From NCBI GenBank assembly GCA_003233305.1, contig QILI01000021.1, positions 1 through 45,432 of the forward strand: a stretch of 45,432 bases of DNA. The letters are read 5' to 3'. The DNA is from Mizugakiibacter sp. GTDB lineage: Bacteria; Pseudomonadota; Gammaproteobacteria; Xanthomonadales; Rhodanobacteraceae. A program made the translations under genes and the position numbers. The notes under the pieces are model-generated. The model had not been told where the DNA came from, did no database searches, and was given only the letters and a program-made list of their open reading frames with translations. Shown one piece after another: positions 27,422 through 37,666 of this stretch (positions are counted from its first letter, which is position 1; every line of letters begins with the position of its first letter).

Positions 27422-28488
27422 GCGGCCTCCTCCAGGCACCACCGGGCAATGCTCTGTGCCGCCTGGGGCCTAGCCAGCGCCCGGGCCGATTCGGCCATTC
27501 GCAAGCGGGCTTGGGCATCGCCCAACAGAGCCTGCAAGTGCCTGGCCAGCAGCGATGCATCGCATTGCGACTCCTGGCACAACAGCGCCGCCCCGGCCTC
27601 GACCATGGCTGCGGCATTGCGAGTCTGATGGTCATCGACAGCATATGGATAAGGCACCAATACTGCTCCCAGCCCTACTGCAGCCAGCTCGGCCAGGGTC
27701 AATGCCCCGGCCCGGCATAAGGCCAGGTCCGCCCAGGCATACGCGGCGGCCATCTCGACAATAAACGGCTCAACCCGCGCCTCGATACCATGCTGACGAT
27801 AGGCACTGCGGGTGGCGTCGAGATCACTTTCCCCACACTGATGCCACACCTCGGGGCGTTGCGGCCTATCCAGTTGCAACAAGGCTTCAGGGACCAGCCG
27901 ATTCAAGGCCCGGGCGCCCTGACTGCCGCCAAGGATCAGCAAACGTGGTACCCCGCGACCCCGAAAACGCTCAGCGGGCGGAGCCAGTTCGCTGATTTCT
28001 GCACGCACCGGATTGCCCACCCACTCCGATCCCGGCAAAGCATCAGCAAATCCGCCCAGCACCCGCCTCGCCAGGCGCGCCAATACCCGGTTAGTCATGC
28101 CGGGCAGGGCGTTCTGCTCATGCACCAATAATGGAATACGCATCAGGAAAGCGGCCAGCCCCCCCGGCCCCGCCACGTACCCCCCCATCGACAACACGCT
28201 TCGGGGCCGCTCAGCCCGCAATACGCGAAGCGCCGCAAGCAGCGTGCGCAACAACATCCAGGGGGCCCGCAGACGAACCCTGAGTCCCTTACCACGCACC
28301 CCGCGCACCGCCAGCGTGTACAAGCGCAGGCCTTGCCCGGCCACCAGCCTGGTCTCCATGCCACCCTCAGCACCCAGCCAGATTACCGCGATACCTTGCG
28401 CGCGCAGGGCAGCGGCGACCGCAAGACCGGGAAAAATATGCCCTCCGGTACCCCCGGCCATGATCATCACCGGGCCGGTTGCCGTCAT
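27418..28488 (-). CDS. murG: Lipid II synthase, undecaprenyl-PP-MurNAc-pentapeptide GlcNAc transferase
   Basis: Transfers GlcNAc to lipid I on the inner face of the membrane. The protein has 356 aa, GT28 family. Glycine-rich loops are IMAGGTGGHIFPGLAVA at the N-terminus and LLILGGSQGARALNRLVPE at about the middle, with the UDP-GlcNAc site in CRAGALTLAELAAVGL and PYPYAVDDHQTRNAA. MTATGPVMIMAGGTGG is the start because it overlaps the ftsW stop; the frame upstream lies inside ftsW. Confidence 0.96.
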   Translation of the reverse strand: MTATGPVMIMAGGTGGHIFPGLAVAAALRAQGIAVIWLGAEGGMETRLVAGQGLRLYTLAVRGVRGKGLRVRLRAPWMLLRTLLAALRVLRAERPRSVLSMGGYVAGPGGLAAFLMRIPLLVHEQNALPGMTNRVLARLARRVLGGFADALPGSEWVGNPVRAEISELAPPAERFRGRGVPRLLILGGSQGARALNRLVPEALLQLDRPQRPEVWHQCGESDLDATRSAYRQHGIEARVEPFIVEMAAAYAWADLALCRAGALTLAELAAVGLGAVLVPYPYAVDDHQTRNAAAMVEAGAALLCQESQCDASLLARHLQALLGDAQARLRMAESARALARPQAAQSIARWCLEEAA

Positions 28489-29699
28489 GATGACACCCCC
28501 ACGCTCACTTCCTTCAGAATTTCGCTGCGTGCAGAGATACGCCGAGCATCTTCGGCACGACGGATTTCGTATCCGGCCCGCAACAACAGGCCCAGCATCG
28601 CCAAGGTCATGATTACACTGGATCCACCCGAGCTGATCAGGGGCAGGGTCAGGCCTTTGGTGGGCAACATGCCCAGATTGACCCCAATCGATACCGTCGA
28701 CTGCAAGCCGATCATCAAGGCCACACCGAACGCAACAAAGGCCGCATAGCGTTGTCCCAGCTGTAAGCCGAGCATCCCCAACCACAGCGCCCGGCCCACC
28801 AACAGGGTGAACATTGCGACCACCAGCAGGATGCCGGCAAAACCCAGCTCCTCGGCAATCACCGCGAGAATGAAATCAGTGTGGGCCTCAGGCAGATAGA
28901 ACAGTTTCTGTACGCTGTCACCCAGCCCGACTCCGAACCAATGACCCCGGCCTACTGCGATTAATGCCTGGGTCAGTTGAAAACCGTTGCTGAATGGATC
29001 CTTCCATGGGTCCAAGAAAGAGGTCAGACGTCTGATCCGATAGTCTTGACTCAGCGCCACCCAGGTAAACAGTGGTACCAGCGGCAGGGCCAGATACAGC
29101 AGATTACGCATCCGTGCTCCACCCAACCAGATCATCCCGACCACTACTGCCAGCAGCAGAACTGCAGAACCGAAATCAGGTTGCAACAGCAGCAGTACCA
29201 CCAGTACCAGGGTCACACTGATGGGTCTGAGCACGCCCAACAGATCCCGTTCCACCGCCTGGCGATGGCGAACCAGGTAACTGGCGACATACAAGATCAC
29301 CGCCAACTTCACCGCTTCAACCGGCTGAAACCCCGTCACTCCCAGATTGACCCAGCGCTGTGCCCCATTGATCCGCATCCCCAGGTGAGGGATAAATACC
29401 AGGCCCAGCGAAATCACCGCCAACAGAACCAATACCAGGCTGTAGCGCTCCCAAAGTTGTAACTCAATACGGCTCAGACCCCAGGCCACAGCCAAACCCA
29501 TGGCCAGAAACAACAGGTGTCGCTTGAGATAGAAGAACGCGCCGTAGTGGCGCCCATCGGCCACCGCAATCGAGGCCGAGGCCACCATGATGACGCCGAA
29601 CACTACCAAGGTCGCAATCACCAGCAATAACCACGGGTCAAAGCGACCCCGCGCCTGATCGTTGCGGCGGGCCTGGGTGCGGGGTGGCATACGGGTCAT
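28485..29699 (-). CDS. ftsW: SEDS peptidoglycan polymerase FtsW
   Basis: Septal glycosyltransferase of the SEDS family that works with FtsI. The protein has 404 aa with about ten membrane helices. SEDS hallmarks: WVNLGVTGFQPVEAVKLA, LLLQPDFGSAVLLLAV, and the C-terminal NLGMLPTKGLTLPLISSGGS. The ILAVIAEELGFAG segment is also typical. Its start codon shares one base with the mraY stop (TGATG), and its stop overlaps the murG start. Confidence 0.96.
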   Translation of the reverse strand: MTRMPPRTQARRNDQARGRFDPWLLLVIATLVVFGVIMVASASIAVADGRHYGAFFYLKRHLLFLAMGLAVAWGLSRIELQLWERYSLVLVLLAVISLGLVFIPHLGMRINGAQRWVNLGVTGFQPVEAVKLAVILYVASYLVRHRQAVERDLLGVLRPISVTLVLVVLLLLQPDFGSAVLLLAVVVGMIWLGGARMRNLLYLALPLVPLFTWVALSQDYRIRRLTSFLDPWKDPFSNGFQLTQALIAVGRGHWFGVGLGDSVQKLFYLPEAHTDFILAVIAEELGFAGILLVVAMFTLLVGRALWLGMLGLQLGQRYAAFVAFGVALMIGLQSTVSIGVNLGMLPTKGLTLPLISSGGSSVIMTLAMLGLLLRAGYEIRRAEDARRISARSEILKEVSVGVSS

Positions 29700-30781
29700 C
29701 AGCGCACCTTCAACGTTGCCAGGCCAATCAGTGCCAGCACCACACTAATGATCCAAAAACGGACGATCACCCGTGGTTCAGGCCAGCCCTTGAGTTCGAA
29801 ATGGTGGTGAATGGGGGCCATCCTGAATACCCGTCGCCCGGTCAGTTTGAAGCTTGCTACCTGGATAATTACCGAGGCCGTTTCCATCACAAACACACCC
29901 CCCATCACCAGCAGAATAATTTCCTGGCGCACAATCATGGCGATCGTGCCAAGTGCTGCCCCTATGGCCAACGCTCCGACATCACCCATGAAGACCTGTG
30001 CCGGATAGGTGTTGAACCACAAGAACCCCAGGCCAGCACCTGCCAGGGCGGCGCAGAAAATGGCGATTTCACCGGCTCCAGGAATCGATGGAATATTGAG
30101 ATAACTCGAGAACACGGCATTACCGGACAGGTAGGCGAACACCCCCAGTGCCACCGCTACCAGCACTGCGGGCATGATGGCTAAACCATCCAGACCATCA
30201 GTGAGATTCACGGCATTGGAAAAGCCCACAATCATCAGGTAGGCCAGCGGGATATAGGCCAGACCCAAGGGCAGTACAACATGCTTGAAGAGCGGCACGA
30301 ACAAGGCGGTTTCTGACGGCACCACGGCGCTGGCATATAACACTCCAGCGGCCGTCAAGCCGACCAGAGACTGCCAAAGATACTTCCAGCGCGACGGCAT
30401 TCCTTGCGGATCTTTCAGTACCAGCTTGAGGTAGTCGTCGTAGAAACCGATGACCCCGAATGCCAGGGTCACCCCCAGCACAATCCAGACATAGCGGTTA
30501 TCCAGATCGCTCCACAGCAGAGTCGAAACCGTCACCGCCAGCAGAATCAGAGTCCCCCCCATGGTTGGCGTACCGGCCTTGCTGAGGTGGCTCTGTGGCC
30601 CATCGCTGCGTATCACCTGACCCGCCTTCATCGCGGTCAGCCGGCGGATGACTGCCGGCCCGGCCAATAACGAGAAAAACAAGGCCGTCAACGCCCCGAG
30701 AATGGTGCGCAGGGTAAGGTATTGAAAAACATGGAAGACACTGAACCACTGTGATAGCCAGCGCGCCAGATCAAGCAGCAT
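29699..30781 (-). CDS. mraY: Phospho-N-acetylmuramoyl-pentapeptide transferase
   Basis: Makes lipid I by transferring phospho-MurNAc-pentapeptide to undecaprenyl phosphate. The protein has 360 aa with ten membrane helices. Key motifs: [16 protein letters not shown], the magnesium aspartates in [32 protein letters not shown], and the cytoplasmic loop [14 protein letters not shown] near-ideal AGGGGGTG ribosome site 4 nt upstream selects the ATG at 30781 over the GTG two codons earlier. The start lies 11 nt inside the 3' end of murF. Confidence 0.97.
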   Translation of the reverse strand: MLLDLARWLSQWFSVFHVFQYLTLRTILGALTALFFSLLAGPAVIRRLTAMKAGQVIRSDGPQSHLSKAGTPTMGGTLILLAVTVSTLLWSDLDNRYVWIVLGVTLAFGVIGFYDDYLKLVLKDPQGMPSRWKYLWQSLVGLTAAGVLYASAVVPSETALFVPLFKHVVLPLGLAYIPLAYLMIVGFSNAVNLTDGLDGLAIMPAVLVAVALGVFAYLSGNAVFSSYLNIPSIPGAGEIAIFCAALAGAGLGFLWFNTYPAQVFMGDVGALAIGAALGTIAMIVRQEIILLVMGGVFVMETASVIIQVASFKLTGRRVFRMAPIHHHFELKGWPEPRVIVRFWIISVVLALIGLATLKVR

Positions 30782-32135
30782 AAACACCCCCTTGTCGTTT
30801 CAGCAGAGCCGCAACTACCGCTTCCATCGCTGCGGCCCGGGAGCCTTTGATCAGGCAGGTCAACCCGGGGCTCAGGGCTGCAAGCAGTGCTTCCAGCAAC
30901 GCCTCCCGGGATTCAAAGTGCCGGGCTCCCTCACCAAATGCCTCGCTGGCGTAGCGGCTCAACTTACCCAAGGTCCATAATTTTTCGATTCCGGCTTGCC
31001 GAGCGCGCTGGCCAAGCTCGGCGTGCAACGCTGCAGCATCCGCGCCCAGTTCGGCCAGGTCCCCCAACACCAACCAGGTGGGAGCCGGGGCGGTGGCAAG
31101 CATGCCGATGGCCGCCATGACCGAGGAGGGATTGGCGTTGTAGGTGTCATCGATCAAGGTCCAGTCACCCGGCATCGGAAGCACCTGAAAGCGTCCCGGA
31201 ATCGACCCGACACTCTGCAAACCGGCGACGATATCCGCCAACGGCACCTCCGCAGCGAGAGCGAGGGCCGTAGCAGCCAGAGCATTCATGAGATTGTGCG
31301 GTCCCGGCAGCTGCAGCTTGACCGCTGCTGCTCCAAGCGGGGTCAACAATTGGAAACTTGAGCCCTGCAGATCCGCTGCAATACGTTCAGCCCGTACCTC
31401 AGCAGCCGCATCGTGCCCAAAGCGCAGGATCCGACGGGGGGCCGCCTGATTGGCAAAAGCGCTGGCATAAGCATCGTCGGCGTTGATTACCGCAATGCCG
31501 TCAGCAGGCAACGCCTCGTATATGGCACCTTTGGTTTCAGCCACGCCATCGAGGGTCTCCAGCCGTTCCAGATGGGCCGCCGCCACATTGTTGACCAAAG
31601 CGATCTGCGGCCGGGCGATAGCAGCCAGATAGCTGATATCACCGGGCTTGCCCGCACCCATTTCCAAGACTATGTAGCGGGCCTCATCCGGAGCCGCAAG
31701 CAGACTGAGAGGCAGGCCGATTTCATTGTTGTAGTTGGCACTGCTGGCATGGGTCGGGGCATGCCGTGACAGGATCGCCGTGATCAGGGTCTTAACGGTG
31801 GTCTTGCCGCAGGAGCCGGTAATGCCTAGTACCTGGACCGGATATCGGGCCCGGACAGTGCTGGCAAGATCGCCCAGTGCGGTTACGCTGTCTTCCACCA
31901 GCACCTGCGACAGGGGATATTCGCAGGAGCGGCTGACCAGCGCTCCGACGGCCCCATGGCGGGCGGCATCTTCGAGAAAATCATGGCCATCGACATGCTC
32001 TCCAGGTATCGCAATGAACAAGGCCCCCGGCTTGAGGCACCGGCTGTCTATGGACACCGCTTGCGCCAGTGCATCCGTACCGTACAAGTGACCTCGGGTC
32101 CACATCGCAATATCGCTGAGTTTCAGCTTCAGCAT
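30771..32135 (-). CDS. murF: UDP-N-acetylmuramoyl-tripeptide--D-alanyl-D-alanine ligase
   Basis: Adds the D-Ala-D-Ala made by Ddl to the UDP-MurNAc tripeptide. The protein has 454 aa. The ATP loop is [20 protein letters not shown] at about residue 105-120. The Mur ligase core has [19 protein letters not shown] and the last domain has [16 protein letters not shown] and [11 protein letters not shown], all specific to MurF. The start overlaps murE by 7 nt and the stop lies inside mraY's start region. Confidence 0.96.
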   Translation of the reverse strand: MLKLKLSDIAMWTRGHLYGTDALAQAVSIDSRCLKPGALFIAIPGEHVDGHDFLEDAARHGAVGALVSRSCEYPLSQVLVEDSVTALGDLASTVRARYPVQVLGITGSCGKTTVKTLITAILSRHAPTHASSANYNNEIGLPLSLLAAPDEARYIVLEMGAGKPGDISYLAAIARPQIALVNNVAAAHLERLETLDGVAETKGAIYEALPADGIAVINADDAYASAFANQAAPRRILRFGHDAAAEVRAERIAADLQGSSFQLLTPLGAAAVKLQLPGPHNLMNALAATALALAAEVPLADIVAGLQSVGSIPGRFQVLPMPGDWTLIDDTYNANPSSVMAAIGMLATAPAPTWLVLGDLAELGADAAALHAELGQRARQAGIEKLWTLGKLSRYASEAFGEGARHFESREALLEALLAALSPGLTCLIKGSRAAAMEAVVAALLKRQGGVYAA

Positions 32136-33607
32136 GACTGCGACTCCAGGGCTCGAAGTGCTTCGGCCATATCATCGAACGGACGCTGCTGACCGTTCAT
32201 TTCCTGATAGGACTCATGACCCTTGCCGGCTATCAGCACCACGTCGCCGGACCGGGCTTGCGACACCGCCTGGGAAATGGCCCGTTCACGCGCACGGACG
32301 ATAGGTACATCCAGACCCGCAGGCATGCCGGCGCGAATTTGCGCCAGAATCGCCGCGCCGTCCTCTCCCCGCGGATTATCATCCGTCAGCAGCACCTGGT
32401 CAGCCAGTCGCGCGGCAATCGCCCCCATCTGCGGTCGCTTGCCAACATCGCGCTCGCCCCCACATCCGAATAGGCAATACAGCTTGCCTGCACAATGAGG
32501 GCGCAGGGCCAACAGGGCCTGCTGTAGGGCATCGGGGGTATGTGCGTAGTCGATCACCACCAGCGGCTGGGCACCACCACCTAGCCGATTCATCCGGCCC
32601 CGTACCGGCTGCAGTAAAGGCAACAATCGGGCAATCTCATCGATACCGTGATTCAAGGCGCCGAGACAAGCCACTACCGCCAGCAGATTCGCTACATTAA
32701 AACGACCCAGCAAGACTGAATGGATATCCTGCTCACCCCACGGAGTATGCAGGCGAAAGTGGACGCCGGTACTGTCGGTACCGATATCACTGGCATAGAC
32801 GGCCACATCATTCCGTTGCAGCGAATAACCGAGGCAGCGAACTTCTGCAGCCAGCTCTGACTGCAGCCGTACCCCGAATGGATCATCCAGGTTGAGAACC
32901 GCCGTACCCAGACCCGGCCATTGGAACAGACGCATCTTGGCAGCACCGTAGGACTCCATGCTGGAGTGATAATCGAGGTGGTCACGGCTAAGGTTGGTCA
33001 ATACAGCCATCGCAAAATCTACCGCATTGACCCGCCCCTGCTCGAGGCCGTGCGAGGACACCTCCATCGCCACATCGCTCACGCCCTGCTCGCAAAAGCC
33101 CGCCAACAGCGCCTGCACGGCAAGCGCATCCGGCGTAGTGCGTTCCGCCGCCTGCAGATCCCCCACCCGCCCGGCACCCAGCGTGCCGATGCTGGCACTA
33201 CGGTGCCCAAGCCATTGCAGTGACTGCGCCAACAGTTGTACCACTGAGGTTTTGCCGTTGGTTCCGGTAACCCCGATTATCCGTAGATCCCGGCTCGGCT
33301 GGCCAAACCAGCGTGCCGCCAACGTTCCGACGCTACTGCGCAGATCCCGTATCCATAGCACCGGTACCGCAACCTCAAAACTTCCCGCAGGCGCGGGTGA
33401 CTCGGCCAGCACCACCTTGGCCCCGGCCTCAACAGCACCGGCTGCATGGGTGATGCCATGCTCATGCAGACCCTGCAGGGCCAAAAACGCATCACCCGGG
33501 ACGACTTGGCGCGAATCAAGGCTGAGCCCAGCGATTTTCAGGCCCACACAGCAACGGCTATCGGCAATCCCATTCAGCAGGGTATCGAGGCGCATCCATC
33601 GGCTCAT
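32129..33607 (-). CDS. murE: UDP-MurNAc-L-Ala-D-Glu--meso-diaminopimelate ligase
   Basis: Adds the third stem-peptide residue. The protein has 492 aa. The ATP loop is IGVTGTNGKTSVVQLLAQ near residue 117, with EVSSHGLEQGRVNAVDFAM and DYAHTPDALQQALLALRPH later. The substrate-selecting motif near residue 409 is DDNPRGED; DNPR marks meso-diaminopimelate enzymes rather than lysine-adding ones. It starts with an ATGA overlap with ftsI. Confidence 0.96.
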   Translation of the reverse strand: MSRWMRLDTLLNGIADSRCCVGLKIAGLSLDSRQVVPGDAFLALQGLHEHGITHAAGAVEAGAKVVLAESPAPAGSFEVAVPVLWIRDLRSSVGTLAARWFGQPSRDLRIIGVTGTNGKTSVVQLLAQSLQWLGHRSASIGTLGAGRVGDLQAAERTTPDALAVQALLAGFCEQGVSDVAMEVSSHGLEQGRVNAVDFAMAVLTNLSRDHLDYHSSMESYGAAKMRLFQWPGLGTAVLNLDDPFGVRLQSELAAEVRCLGYSLQRNDVAVYASDIGTDSTGVHFRLHTPWGEQDIHSVLLGRFNVANLLAVVACLGALNHGIDEIARLLPLLQPVRGRMNRLGGGAQPLVVIDYAHTPDALQQALLALRPHCAGKLYCLFGCGGERDVGKRPQMGAIAARLADQVLLTDDNPRGEDGAAILAQIRAGMPAGLDVPIVRARERAISQAVSQARSGDVVLIAGKGHESYQEMNGQQRPFDDMAEALRALESQSC

Positions 33608-35388
33608 CTCGCCACCTCCCCGGACTTGCTAGCCCGCCGGCTGGCGATCTGGAGCGGGGCTTGCAGAGCCGGTTTGGGTAAATTGGAGTACCACTGCTTG
33701 ACGTGATCGGGGGGAATATCCAGCAACCGCAAGGCCGAACTCATCACCGAACGGAATACCGGGGCGGCCACCAGCCCACCGTAGAAACCGTTGCGGGTTG
33801 GATCATGCACCACCACCACCGCGACCAGCCGCGGATCGCTGGCCGGGGCCATGCCGACAAATACCGCGTTGTACTGGTGATGGTGGTAGCCGCCGCCATC
33901 GGCAATATGGGCGGTGCCGGTTTTGCCGGCCACGGTATAGTTGGGAATCGCTGCCCGCTCTCCGGTGCCATCGGGGGTGACAACCGTCTTCAGAATATTG
34001 ATCAACTGCTGATCAAACTTGCGACTCAAAACCCGTACCGGAGGGCCATCGTCACCAAGGATGAAACTGGGCCGGTGCAGCACCCCGTCGTCGGCGATGG
34101 CCGCATAGGCCTGAGCCAACTGTAGGGTGGTGACATTCAAGCCGTAGCCATAGGAAATCGTCGCCTTGCGAATCGGCCTCCATACCTGATACGGAGGCAG
34201 CAGTCCCGAGGCTTCTCCAGGAAAACCGCTGCCGGTACTGTGGCCAAAGCCAAACGACCGCAAGGTGTCATACAGACTCCGGTCAGGCAACGACAGCGCA
34301 ATATGGGAGGCCCCGACATTGCTGGAAAAAGTGACCACCTTGGTGACATCGATCCGCCCGTAGTCCGCATCGTCCTTGATCTTGTAGCCATCAAGCATGT
34401 ACCAACCCGGGCTGGTGTTAATTGGTGTAGTCGGCGTCCAGCGGCCACTTTTCAAAGCTGCGGCGATGGTAAAAGCCTTCATGACCGAGCCGGGCTCAAA
34501 CACATCGGTTACGGCCCGGTTGCGCCGCGCGGAGACGCTGCTCGCAGCCACATCGTTGGGGTTGTAGGACGGCACATTGACCATGGCGAGGATTTCACCA
34601 TTGCGTACATTCATCACCACCATCGACCCGGATTTGGCCTGGTGATCAAGCACCGCCTTCGACAACTCGCGAAATGCCAGATACTGGATACGACTGTCGA
34701 GACTGACCGTCAGGTTGTGACCGGGCACGGCTTCACGAATCAGGTCGATGCTTTCTACCGTCTGACCGAGTCGGTCACGAATCACCCGCTGTAATCCGGG
34801 CTTACCCGAAAGCCAGTTGTCATAAGCCAGCTCCAGGCCTTCCTGGCCATGATCGTCGATATTGGTAAAGCCGATGACGTGAGCGCTGACTTCTCCGGAT
34901 GGGTAATAACGCCGGTACTCACGCTGCTTGTAAACGCCGGGAATATCCAGTTTCAGTATGAGCTGGGCGGCCTGCGGACTCATCATCCTGCGCAGATACA
35001 CAAAATCGCGATTGGCGCGCTCCTCAAGACGTCGCTGCAAACGCGCCGGGTTCACTCCCAGGGCCTTGGCAAGTTCGGGAATTCGCTCAGCATGCTGCAG
35101 CAATTTCGCCGGATGGGTCCACAGCGAGTCGACCGGCGTAGACACCGCCAATGGCACCCCATTGCGGTCGAAAATACTGCCTCTGGATACCGGAATCGCT
35201 ACCTTGCGCAGAAACCGGGCATCGCCCTGCTGCTGCAGAAAAGAGCGCTTGACGACCTGCAGATCCACCGCCCGGGCGAGCAAGCCGAAGGCCATCATTG
35301 CCAGCAAACCGGCCACCAGCAGCATACGGCGCCACGGCCGGGGTGGCACTGGCGTGGAATGCGCCTGGGAGGCCATAAACACCTTCAT
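33604..35388 (-). CDS. ftsI: Septal peptidoglycan transpeptidase FtsI (PBP3)
   Basis: Class B penicillin-binding protein that cross-links septal murein. The protein has 594 aa. A cytoplasmic tail and one membrane helix (MLLVAGLLAMMAFGLLARAV) come first, then the pedestal domain (IPVSRGSIFDRNGVPLAVST) and the transpeptidase. Its active-site serine is in FEPGSVMKAF (about 298), the SxN motif is SSNVG, and the KTG motif is VAGKTGTAHI at about 487. A histidine-rich YHHHQYN follows KTG. The start overlaps ftsL by 4 nt; an ATG four codons later is also possible. Confidence 0.96.
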   Translation of the reverse strand: MKVFMASQAHSTPVPPRPWRRMLLVAGLLAMMAFGLLARAVDLQVVKRSFLQQQGDARFLRKVAIPVSRGSIFDRNGVPLAVSTPVDSLWTHPAKLLQHAERIPELAKALGVNPARLQRRLEERANRDFVYLRRMMSPQAAQLILKLDIPGVYKQREYRRYYPSGEVSAHVIGFTNIDDHGQEGLELAYDNWLSGKPGLQRVIRDRLGQTVESIDLIREAVPGHNLTVSLDSRIQYLAFRELSKAVLDHQAKSGSMVVMNVRNGEILAMVNVPSYNPNDVAASSVSARRNRAVTDVFEPGSVMKAFTIAAALKSGRWTPTTPINTSPGWYMLDGYKIKDDADYGRIDVTKVVTFSSNVGASHIALSLPDRSLYDTLRSFGFGHSTGSGFPGEASGLLPPYQVWRPIRKATISYGYGLNVTTLQLAQAYAAIADDGVLHRPSFILGDDGPPVRVLSRKFDQQLINILKTVVTPDGTGERAAIPNYTVAGKTGTAHIADGGGYHHHQYNAVFVGMAPASDPRLVAVVVVHDPTRNGFYGGLVAAPVFRSVMSSALRLLDIPPDHVKQWYSNLPKPALQAPLQIASRRASKSGEVAR

Positions 35389-35657
35389 TGGCGCACCACC
35401 CGGATCTGCGCCGGAGCGGGATTGATCATGCCAAGTTTCGACCGCGCAATGGTCTCGATATGTGCGGGGTCCGCCCAGGTGGCCTGCTCCAATTCCAAGC
35501 GTCCAAACTCGATGTTCAGTTGATCACGGTGGCTCTGCAAGCGGGTCAACTGGATGAAAAGTTCCCGGCTTTCATTGCGGGCCCAGACCACGGCAATGGC
35601 ACTGCTCATCATGGCTGGCAGCAACAGGACTACGGCAATGAGATCCAGGCGCTTCAT
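35385..35657 (-). CDS. ftsL: Cell division protein FtsL
   Basis: Small bitopic divisome protein that forms a coiled coil with FtsB and recruits FtsWI. The protein has 90 aa. One membrane helix (DLIAVVLLLPAMMSSAIAVV) is followed by a leucine-zipper-like stretch (ELFIQLTRLQSHRDQLNIEF) and the conserved end IETIARSKLGMINP. It is shorter than E. coli FtsL (121 aa) because the cytoplasmic tail is only four residues. It is flanked by 4-nt overlaps with rsmH and ftsI. Confidence 0.92.
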   Translation of the reverse strand: MKRLDLIAVVLLLPAMMSSAIAVVWARNESRELFIQLTRLQSHRDQLNIEFGRLELEQATWADPAHIETIARSKLGMINPAPAQIRVVRQ

Positions 35658-36589
35658 AAGCGCTTCTCGGCGATCCGCAACACGGCAGAACGGGCCCGCG
35701 GATTAGCGGCGATTTCCTCTTTACCAGGGCGCTGCTTGCCAATGACCCGCAACGCTGATTCGGGCACCTCCGGGACGGGCAAACCCCGCGACACCCGGGG
35801 TGCCTGGGGGCCGCGCATAAACTGCTTGACGATACGATCCTCGAGCGAATGAAAACTGATCACCACCAGCCGTCCGCCGGGCTTGAGACACTGACATGCC
35901 GCCACCAAGCCATGCTGGAGCGACTCCAGTTCCCCATTCACCTGGATCCGTAGCGCCTGAAAAGTCCGGGTCGCCGGATGTCTGCCAGGGGTACGGTGTC
36001 GCACCACCTGCGCCACCCCATCAGCCAGTTCACAAGTACGGGTAAAGGGCCGGCCTTGTTCACGACGCAGCACTATAGCCCGGGCAATGCGTCGACTCAT
36101 GCGCTCTTCACCATAGCGCCACAGCACCTCGGCAATGTCCTTCTCACTGGCATGAGCCAGAAAATCCGCCACCGATTCGCCACAGCTTGGATCCATGCGC
36201 ATATCCAAGGGCGCATCGGTCTGAAAACTGAAACCCCGTTCACCCTCATCCAACTGGGGAGAAGAAATGCCCAGATCGAGCAAGACCCCGTCGAGACCCT
36301 GGGCAAGCGCATCCCATGCGCACATAGCGGCGAAATTACCGTGCCGGATCGCTACCCGAGGGTCGGCGGCAAAGTGCTGGCGGGCCACGGCAATCGCTTG
36401 GGGGTCTCTGTCCATCAATAACAGCCGCCCCTGCTGATCCAAACGAGCCAGCAAGGCCGCAGCATGTCCTCCACGGCCAAAGGTGCCATCCAGATAACAG
36501 CCGCCAGCGCGCACGGCGAGGCCAACCATTGCTTCGTCCAGCATCACCGGGATATGTTCCCGTTTTGCCATCGCCGCGACCCCATGCAT
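35654..36589 (-). CDS. rsmH: 16S rRNA (cytosine1402-N4)-methyltransferase
   Basis: Methylates C1402 in the ribosomal P site (formerly MraW). The protein has 311 aa. HIPVMLDEAMVGL is followed by the SAM motif YLDGTFGRGGHAAALL, LLLMDRDPQAIAVA, VLLDLGISSPQLDEGERGFS, DMRMDPSCGES, and the late LVVISFHSLEDRIVKQFMRG. A GGAT ribosome site 7 nt before the ATG at 36589 favours it, but the ATG at 36571 (MAKREHIPVML) matches the usual N-terminus and cannot be excluded. It starts 11 nt after mraZ ends. Confidence 0.96.
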   Translation of the reverse strand: MHGVAAMAKREHIPVMLDEAMVGLAVRAGGCYLDGTFGRGGHAAALLARLDQQGRLLLMDRDPQAIAVARQHFAADPRVAIRHGNFAAMCAWDALAQGLDGVLLDLGISSPQLDEGERGFSFQTDAPLDMRMDPSCGESVADFLAHASEKDIAEVLWRYGEERMSRRIARAIVLRREQGRPFTRTCELADGVAQVVRHRTPGRHPATRTFQALRIQVNGELESLQHGLVAACQCLKPGGRLVVISFHSLEDRIVKQFMRGPQAPRVSRGLPVPEVPESALRVIGKQRPGKEEIAANPRARSAVLRIAEKRL

Positions 36590-36599
36590 TGTCAGATCC

Positions 36600-37046
36600 C
36601 TACAGCCTCAGTTCCGCCATGTCCTCGCTGATTTCATCCTCGCCAATAGTCTGTCGAATCTTGGCAAGATGCGCTTGTTCACTCCAAAGCTCGAACTTAT
36701 TACCCATACCCAACAACACTGCCCGTTTCTCAATCCCCGAGGCATTGCGCTGACTGGCAGGCAGCAATACCCGGCTGGAGCCATCGGCCTCGAGCATGGC
36801 CGCCGCGCCCACCAGCTTCATCTGTAAATTACGATGTACCGCCTTGACACTGGGCAAGGCATTGATCTCATCACGTACCCGCTCCCACTCATCCTTGGGA
36901 AACAACCACAGGCAGCCTTGTTCAAAGGGGTTGTAGGTGGCCACCAGGCGGTTGCTGCAGGCACGCGCCACCAAATCCCGATAGGCAACCGGGATGGTCA
37001 GACGACCCTTGTCGTCAATAGTGATCGCTGTTTCGCCTTGAAACAC
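36600..37046 (-). CDS. mraZ: Transcriptional regulator MraZ
   Basis: DNA-binding AbrB-like regulator of the dcw cluster, which represses its own operon in E. coli. The protein has 148 aa in two tandem MraZ (SpoVT-AbrB) repeats. The first begins [20 protein letters not shown], the second has [19 protein letters not shown] with FELWSEQAH. It starts with GTG preceded by GGGGAG at good spacing. As first gene of the cluster it lies directly downstream of a promoter and its own likely binding sites. Confidence 0.96.
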   Translation of the reverse strand: MFQGETAITIDDKGRLTIPVAYRDLVARACSNRLVATYNPFEQGCLWLFPKDEWERVRDEINALPSVKAVHRNLQMKLVGAAAMLEADGSSRVLLPASQRNASGIEKRAVLLGMGNKFELWSEQAHLAKIRQTIGEDEISEDMAELRL

Positions 37047-37054
37047 GGTAGCTC

Positions 37055-37078
37055 CCCACGAATTCCCACGATTTCACA
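37055..37078 (-). promoter_or_regulatory. Three MraZ boxes at 10-bp spacing
   Basis: On the minus strand, TGTGA, TGGGA and TGGGG are each separated by 5 bp, giving a 10-bp period (plus-strand positions 37074-37078, 37064-37068, 37054-37058). This is the known arrangement of MraZ-binding TGGGN repeats. They lie between the promoter and the mraZ start, the last one merging with the ribosome site, so bound MraZ would block transcription start and possibly clearance. Confidence 0.75.
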
Positions 37079-37087
37079 CTGGGAGCC

Positions 37088-37116
37088 ACCTTAGTCTCAG
37101 ATTTTGCGACTGTCAA
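37088..37116 (-). promoter_or_regulatory. Sigma-70-type promoter of the mra/dcw cluster
   Basis: The minus strand has a perfect TTGACA -35 (37111-37116), a 17-bp spacer and TAAGGT as -10 (37088-37093, three of six matches). Transcription would begin near 37081, about 35 nt before the mraZ GTG and just ahead of the MraZ boxes. An AT-rich segment at 37191-37225 lies further upstream. Confidence 0.65.
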
Positions 37117-37276
37117 CAATTTTTGCTTGCAGATCAAAGACAAAGCGCATCTTGCCGACATTTAATGCGGGTTATCACAATGTCTCGTAAAGGCAATGAA
37201 ATTATTGAATAAATAAATCGAATAGCACCAGATTTGACCTAGCTGTCCAAGCTACCTGGGCCGTTCGTTTGGCCAT

Positions 37277-37303
37277 CAGTCAGGTTCAGACATGACCTGA
37301 CTG
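37277..37303 (-). terminator. Inverted repeat downstream of rnpB
   Basis: CAGTCAGGT and ACCTGACTG form a perfect 9-bp stem with a 9-nt loop, just after the T-rich stretch that follows the RNase P RNA. On the minus strand the T-run (TTTTTTCTTT) comes before the hairpin, so the classic terminator is more likely the P1 stem of the RNA itself plus that T-run, with this hairpin as backup. It could also act on the dcw leader side. Confidence 0.4.
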
Positions 37304-37315
37304 CAAAGAAAAAAG

Positions 37316-37659
<344 letters not shown>

Positions 37660-37666
37660 CCGGTAC

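Noticed and set aside
28977-29462. Gln/His-rich plus-strand frame opposite ftsW
   Set aside because: Low-complexity shadow of the hydrophobic FtsW coding strand.
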